Positions 4,326 through 5,648 of a stretch of DNA of 5,648 nucleotides are shown here, piece after piece. The translations under genes were made by a program, and so were the position numbers. Every line of letters starts with the position of its first letter. Within the stretch, counting starts at the first letter, position 1. Below the pieces are notes generated by a model, which saw nothing but the letters and a program-made list of their open reading frames with translations, was not told the origin of the DNA and did not search any database. This stretch comes from an uncultured Desulfovibrio sp. (lineage in GTDB: Bacteria > Desulfobacterota > Desulfovibrionia > Desulfovibrionales > Desulfovibrionaceae): NCBI GenBank assembly GCA_947177645.1, contig CAMWVJ010000097.1:1-5648 (forward strand). Direction: 5' to 3'.

Positions 4326-5648
4326 ATGGCCGTGCGGCTGTCGGACCACTTCACCCCCCTGAGGCTCATCCGCTTCACCTGCCCCACCATGGGCATGCTG
4401 ATCCTGACGAGCCTCTACACCATCGTCGACGGCTACTTCGTGTCCAACTACGTGGGCAAGACCGCCTTCGTGGCCGTGAACCTCATCTTCCCCTTCATCA
4501 TGATCCCGGCCACCCTGGGCACCATGATCGGCACCGGCGGCAGCGCCCTGGTGGCCAAGACCCTCGGCCGCGGCAAGGTGGCGCTGGCGCGCAGCCGCTT
4601 TTCCCTGCTCGTGTATTTCGCCATCGTCACGGGCACGGCCCTGAGCTTCGTGTGGCTCGTGTTCCTCGAGCCGTGCGCCGTGCTGCTCGGCGCCGAGGGC
4701 GAGGTGCTTGAGGCCTGCAAGATCTACGGCTGGGTGCTCATCCCCGGGCTCACGCCCATGATCCTCCAGTTCATGTTCCAGAGCTTCTTCCCGCTGGCCG
4801 GGCGCCCGCAGCTCGGGCTCTGGGTGACCTTCGCGGCCGGCGTGACCAATATCCTCTTCGATTACCTGCTCATCCTCGTGTTCGGCTGGGGGCTGCTCGG
4901 CGCGGCCATCGCCACGGTGGGCGGCATGCTGGTGGGCGCGGTGCCGCCGCTGCTCTTTTTCGCCCTGTCCGAAACGAGCGAGCTGCGCATCGGGCGCGCG
5001 ACGCTGGAGTGGCGCGCCATCGTGAAGAGCTGCACCAACGGCGCCTCGGAATTCATGAGCAATGTCTCCATGTCGCTCATTTCCATCCTCTACAATTTCC
5101 TGCTCCTGAAAATGGCCGGCGAGAACGGCGTGGCCGTGTACGGCCTGCTCATGTACATCGGCTTCATGTTCATCGCCATCTTCCTGGGCTTCGGCTTCGG
5201 CGCCATCCCGGTCATCGCCTACCACTACGGCGCCCGCAACACCCCGGAGCTGAAGAGCCTTTTGCGCTACAGCCTCGCCATCAACCTCACCCTCGGCATC
5301 CTGCTCTCCGTGGCCGGCCTTGTGCTCTCCCCCTTCCTCGCCCGGCTCTTCCTCGGCTATGACCCGGAACTGGCGCGCATGGCCGAACACGCCTCGGTGA
5401 TCTATTCCTTCTCCTTCATCTTCGCCGGGGTGAACATCTTTGTCTCCTCCTTTTACACCGCGCTCAACAACGGCCTCTTTTCCGCGGCCGTGTCCTTCGT
5501 GCGCACCCTGGCGCTCCAGGCCGTGGCCGTTGTGGTGCTGCCCTTCATCCTCGGCCTCAACGGCATCTGGGCCGCCACCCCGGTGGCCGAGGTGCTGACC
5601 CTCTTTTTCGCCCTGCCCTGCCTCTACTATACGCGCAAGGAATACGGC
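4326..5648 (+). CDS. MATE-family efflux transporter (3' end cut by the window)
   Basis: An open frame of 441 codons runs from ATG 4326 to the window edge without a stop. MATE proteins are usually about 440-470 residues with 12 helices, so only a short tail should be missing. They export cationic drugs or metabolites in exchange for Na+ or H+. The N-terminus RLSDHFTPLRLIRFTCPTMG (4-23) and VDGYFVSNYVGKTAF (34-48) match the DinF/MepA-like branch. GTGGSALVAKTLGRG (69-83) and TNILFDYLLILVFGWGLLGAAIATVGG (174-200) are characteristic of the first half. The second half repeats the fold (about 235-435), with ALNNGLFSAAVSFVRT (379-394) near the end. No good Shine-Dalgarno precedes the start: GGGGAG at 4299-4304 is about 21 bases away and GGAT at 4316-4319 is weak. 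The start is chosen because homologous proteins begin at this motif. The substrate is unknown, and a link to agmatine is speculative. Confidence 0.85.
   Translation, partial: MAVRLSDHFTPLRLIRFTCPTMGMLILTSLYTIVDGYFVSNYVGKTAFVAVNLIFPFIMIPATLGTMIGTGGSALVAKTLGRGKVALARSRFSLLVYFAIVTGTALSFVWLVFLEPCAVLLGAEGEVLEACKIYGWVLIPGLTPMILQFMFQSFFPLAGRPQLGLWVTFAAGVTNILFDYLLILVFGWGLLGAAIATVGGMLVGAVPPLLFFALSETSELRIGRATLEWRAIVKSCTNGASEFMSNVSMSLISILYNFLLLKMAGENGVAVYGLLMYIGFMFIAIFLGFGFGAIPVIAYHYGARNTPELKSLLRYSLAINLTLGILLSVAGLVLSPFLARLFLGYDPELARMAEHASVIYSFSFIFAGVNIFVSSFYTALNNGLFSAAVSFVRTLALQAVAVVVLPFILGLNGIWAATPVAEVLTLFFALPCLYYTRKEYG

Noticed and set aside
2547..5390. A 947-codon open frame on the - strand covering the porin and most of the MATE gene
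   Set aside because: It lies opposite two genes with clear family motifs. Its translation is rich in H, G, A, E and V without any recognisable domain, as is typical for the complement of GC-rich codons with G/C third positions.

Overview
The window is about 5.6 kb of GC-rich bacterial DNA with strong G/C preference at third codon positions. All genes lie on the + strand. The third gene is an outer-membrane porin of the type characteristic of Desulfovibrio and relatives (signal peptide, mature start VDFKIKGQW, then RLRLQLDAVASENLSG, and a terminal Phe). The source is therefore most likely a Gram-negative sulfate reducer of the Desulfovibrionaceae, possibly host-associated. The species cannot be named from the sequence.

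Layout. 1-42: the last 13 codons of an upstream gene with a hydrophobic C-terminus. 43-311: a gene-free leader, AT-rich in its second half, with a possible promoter and repeated TTTCAA words. 312-905: a pyruvoyl-dependent arginine decarboxylase of the chlamydial AaxB type. 979-1022: a good intrinsic terminator. 1096-2550: a 12-TM amino acid/polyamine antiporter of the ArcD/AaxC type. 2556-2590: a very strong hairpin without a proper U-tract. 2634-4217: the Desulfovibrio-type porin. 4226-4264: another strong hairpin with a UUCG tip. 4326 to the window end: a MATE-family efflux transporter, cut by the window edge after 441 codons. It is open to the edge without a stop.

How the genes may work together. 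In Chlamydia, AaxA (outer-membrane porin), AaxB (arginine decarboxylase) and AaxC (arginine/agmatine antiporter) form one arginine-to-agmatine exchange system. This window has an AaxB, an AaxC-like antiporter and, directly after them, a porin of an unrelated-looking lineage-specific family. The inferred model is as follows. Arginine crosses the outer membrane through the porin and enters through the antiporter. It is decarboxylated with consumption of a cytoplasmic proton, and agmatine leaves through the same antiporter. This would give acid resistance, proton motive force and/or arginine depletion of the surroundings. The decarboxylase call is firm. The antiporter substrate and the porin's membership in the pathway are inferences from gene order. 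The MATE gene may be an independent neighbour.
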